A stretch of 8,047 nucleotides of DNA. It comes from JBFLVU01 sp037444825. Its GTDB lineage: Bacteria; Acidobacteriota; UBA4820; DSQY01. A program made the position numbers and the translations under genes. The notes beneath the pieces are model-generated. The model searched no databases. It had not been told where the DNA came from and was given only the letters and a program-made list of their open reading frames with translations. This document shows positions 7,011-8,047 of the stretch, in pieces. The stretch is from NCBI GenBank assembly GCA_037444825.1, contig JBBILR010000050.1, positions 1-8,047 of the forward strand. Reading direction: 5' to 3'. Numbering within the stretch: the first letter of the stretch is position 1; every line of letters begins with the position of its first letter.

Positions 7011-7047
7011 GGGGAGCGCCCCGGGCGGCTTCCCGTTGGAGGAGGGG

Positions 7048-7572
7048 ATGACGGTTCTCTGGATCCTGCTCTTGGCCTTCATCGCGGCCTGCGCTCTGGG
7101 GGTGGTCCTCTCCCGGAGCCCCATCACCTCCGCCGTGTCCCTGCTGGTGGGGTTCCTGGGGGTGGCGGTGCTCTACCTCGTCCTCCAGGCGGAGTTCGTG
7201 GCGGCGGTGCAGGTGCTGGTGTACGCCGGCGGCATCATGGTCCTGTACCTCTTCGGAATCATGCTGGTGGACAACGAGGCCCTCCGCCTCCAGCGGCAGG
7301 TCCACTTCCAGGCGTGGCCGGCCTTCCTCTTCGTCCTCCTGCTCTTCCTGTGGATGGGCCACGAGCTCTACCACAGCGACTACGCCGCCTCGCCGGCGCC
7401 GGCGGCGGTGGCGGCCGCCCCAGCCCCGGAAGGCGCGGGGGCTCCCGACACCAACACCCGCCGGGTGGCGAAGGTTCTCTACGGCGACTTCCTCTACCCC
7501 TTCGAGGCGGCGTCGGTCCTCCTCCTCGCGGCGGTGGCGGGGGGCGTTTTCCTGGCGAAGAAGGAAGTCTGA
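7048..7572 (+). CDS. nuoJ: NADH-quinone oxidoreductase subunit J (ND6 type)
   Basis: This 174-residue membrane subunit has five predicted hydrophobic helices, at about 1-21, 26-46, 50-74, 89-108 and 148-168. The third, AEFVAAVQVLVYAGGIMVLYLFGIML, matches the family's AEFLA-VYVGAIMVLFLF signature and includes the conserved Tyr and Gly residues around the pi-bulge. The C-terminal YPFEAASVLLLAAVAGGVFLAKK matches the PFE-LLL-GA-LAK end. The loop between helices 4 and 5 contains an Ala/Pro-rich stretch (ASPAPAAVAAAPAPEGAG). I prefer the ATG at 7048, with GGAGGAGGGG directly upstream (7038-7047); a TTG at 7036 would add four residues and overlap the ribosome site. The gap from nuoI is 37 nt. Confidence 0.95.
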   Translation: MTVLWILLLAFIAACALGVVLSRSPITSAVSLLVGFLGVAVLYLVLQAEFVAAVQVLVYAGGIMVLYLFGIMLVDNEALRLQRQVHFQAWPAFLFVLLLFLWMGHELYHSDYAASPAPAAVAAAPAPEGAGAPDTNTRRVAKVLYGDFLYPFEAASVLLLAAVAGGVFLAKKEV

Positions 7573-7599
7573 CCGAAAGGGTCGCAGCGGGGGCGTGGC

Positions 7600-7899
7600 A
7601 TGGGAATTTCGGCGCTGGTGGTCTTGGGGCTCCTCCTCTTCTGCCTGGGCCTCTTCGGGGTTCTGGCCCGGAGGAACTTCATCGTCGTCCTCCTCTCCAT
7701 CGAGCTGATCTTCGCCGGAGCGGGGGTCAACTTCGTCGCCTTCTCCGCCCTCTGGCGGAACCTCACGGGGCAGGTCTTCACCGTCTTCCTCATCGCCGTG
7801 GCGGCCGGAGAGGCGGCGGTGGGGTTGGGCCTCCTCCTGGCCCTCTACCGCCTCCGCCACACGGTCAACGTGGACGAAGCCCAGGAGTTGAAGGGGTAG
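7600..7899 (+). CDS. nuoK: NADH-quinone oxidoreductase subunit K (ND4L type)
   Basis: This 99-residue protein has three transmembrane helices and the normal length of this subunit. It belongs to the proton-conducting membrane arm, between NuoJ/NuoA and the antiporter-like subunits. Two membrane glutamates essential in studied homologues (E. coli Glu36 and Glu72) are present as Glu35 in LLSIELIFAG and Glu71 in AAGEAAVGLGLLLAL. The C-terminal HTVNVDEAQELKG matches the family's NVDE-LKG ending. The Shine-Dalgarno region is weak (a G-run at 7589-7593), and the 27-nt gap from nuoJ holds nothing else recognisable. No alternative start in frame is plausible. Confidence 0.96.
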   Translation: MGISALVVLGLLLFCLGLFGVLARRNFIVVLLSIELIFAGAGVNFVAFSALWRNLTGQVFTVFLIAVAAGEAAVGLGLLLALYRLRHTVNVDEAQELKG

Positions 7900-7903
7900 G
7901 GCC

Positions 7904-7975
7904 ATGCCGTTGAAACTTCGCCTTTCGCCTGTCGCTTGGAGACCGGCCGTCTTCCGCTCTGAGGTGCTCTCATGA
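7904..7975 (+). CDS. Possible 23-codon ORF ahead of nuoL (speculative)
   Basis: An ATG at 7904, preceded by AAGGGGTAGGG (7891-7901), opens a 23-codon frame whose TGA (7973-7975) overlaps the nuoL ATG as ATGA. The predicted peptide is basic (MPLKLRLSP... ending FRSEVLS) and resembles nothing I know. Its codons (TTG, AAA, CTT, CCT, GCT, AGA, TCT, TCA) differ sharply from the G/C-ending codons of the flanking genes, which argues against a conserved protein. It could be a leader peptide that couples translation from nuoK to nuoL, or simply non-coding spacer. Confidence 0.2.
   Translation: MPLKLRLSPVAWRPAVFRSEVLS
7917..7937 (+). repeat. Short tandem heptamer repeat in the nuoK-nuoL gap
   Basis: TTCGCCT occurs twice in tandem (7917-7923 and 7924-7930) and is followed by the related GTCGCTT (7931-7937). 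The gap (7900-7971) is the longest between nuo genes in the window and has a lower share of G+C than its surroundings. No function is evident. Confidence 0.5.
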
Positions 7976-8047
7976 CCGCCGTGGGACTGTTGTGGCTGAT
8001 TCCGGTGCTGCCGGCGCTGGGCGCCCTGGTGAACGGGGCGCTGGGGT
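7972..8047 (+). CDS. nuoL: NADH-quinone oxidoreductase subunit L, N-terminus (partial)
   Basis: Only the first 25 codons lie in the window before it ends. The visible peptide begins MTAVGLLWLIPVLPALGALV and continues NGALG, a hydrophobic first helix typical of NuoL/ND5, the distal antiporter-like proton-pumping subunit. The call rests on this short match together with its position directly after nuoK, where nuoL stands in nearly all complex I operons. GAGGTG (7961-7966) ends 5 nt before the ATG and is a good ribosome site. The gene is cut by the window edge, not visibly truncated in the genome; nuoM and nuoN probably follow. Confidence 0.85.
   Translation, partial: MTAVGLLWLIPVLPALGALVNGALG

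Noticed and set aside
7011..7022. GGGG-AGCG-CCCC hairpin between nuoI and nuoJ
   Set aside because: Only four base pairs with no T-tract; too short to support as a terminator or processing site.
7910..7938. Possible internal promoter ahead of nuoL (TTGAAA)
   Set aside because: At 17 nt downstream the sequence is CGCTTG, which does not resemble a -10 box, and no other spacing gives a good match.

Overview
This window is GC-rich bacterial DNA (well above 60% G+C by eye, with almost every codon ending in G or C). It carries ordinary core genes, all on the + strand: the 3' end of a tRNA with its terminator, a UvrD/PcrA-type DNA helicase gene, and the first nine genes of a respiratory complex I (NADH-quinone oxidoreductase type) operon. 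The NuoB, NuoD and NuoH sequences look like those of deltaproteobacterial or acidobacterial-type lineages, but the sequence alone does not fix the organism. I see no mobile element, CRISPR array, phage gene or obvious transferred segment.

Layout. 1-35: tRNA 3' end with encoded CCA. 44-78: rho-independent terminator. 79-212: leader of the helicase gene, with one stable hairpin and only a weak promoter candidate. 213-2396: uvrD/pcrA. 2397-2613: a 217-nt intergenic region with several GC-rich inverted repeats, a near-consensus sigma-70-type promoter (TTGACA, 17 nt, TATATT) and a UUCG-capped hairpin at the predicted 5' end of the next transcript. 2614-8047: nuoA, nuoB, nuoC, nuoD, nuoH, nuoI, nuoJ, nuoK and the start of nuoL, tightly packed (some overlapping) and running off the right edge.

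How the genes work together. NuoB, C, D and I form the hydrophilic connecting (Q) module: iron-sulfur clusters N6a/N6b in NuoI and N2 in NuoB deliver electrons to quinone at the NuoB/NuoD interface. NuoH, A, J, K and L belong to the membrane arm that couples this to proton translocation. The NADH-oxidising N module (nuoE, nuoF, nuoG) is absent from its usual place between nuoD and nuoH, so the locus has the gene order of 11-subunit type complexes. The electron donor may not be NADH, unless nuoEFG lie elsewhere.

Points worth a second look: the missing N-module genes; a CxxC pair in the NuoB loop lining the quinone cavity; a one-residue-shorter conserved loop in NuoH; UNCG-capped hairpins near the predicted 5' ends of both protein-coding transcripts; a 20-nt perfect palindrome upstream of the nuo promoter; and a small possible ORF with atypical codons whose stop overlaps the nuoL start. 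I did not find a convincing new biological system here.
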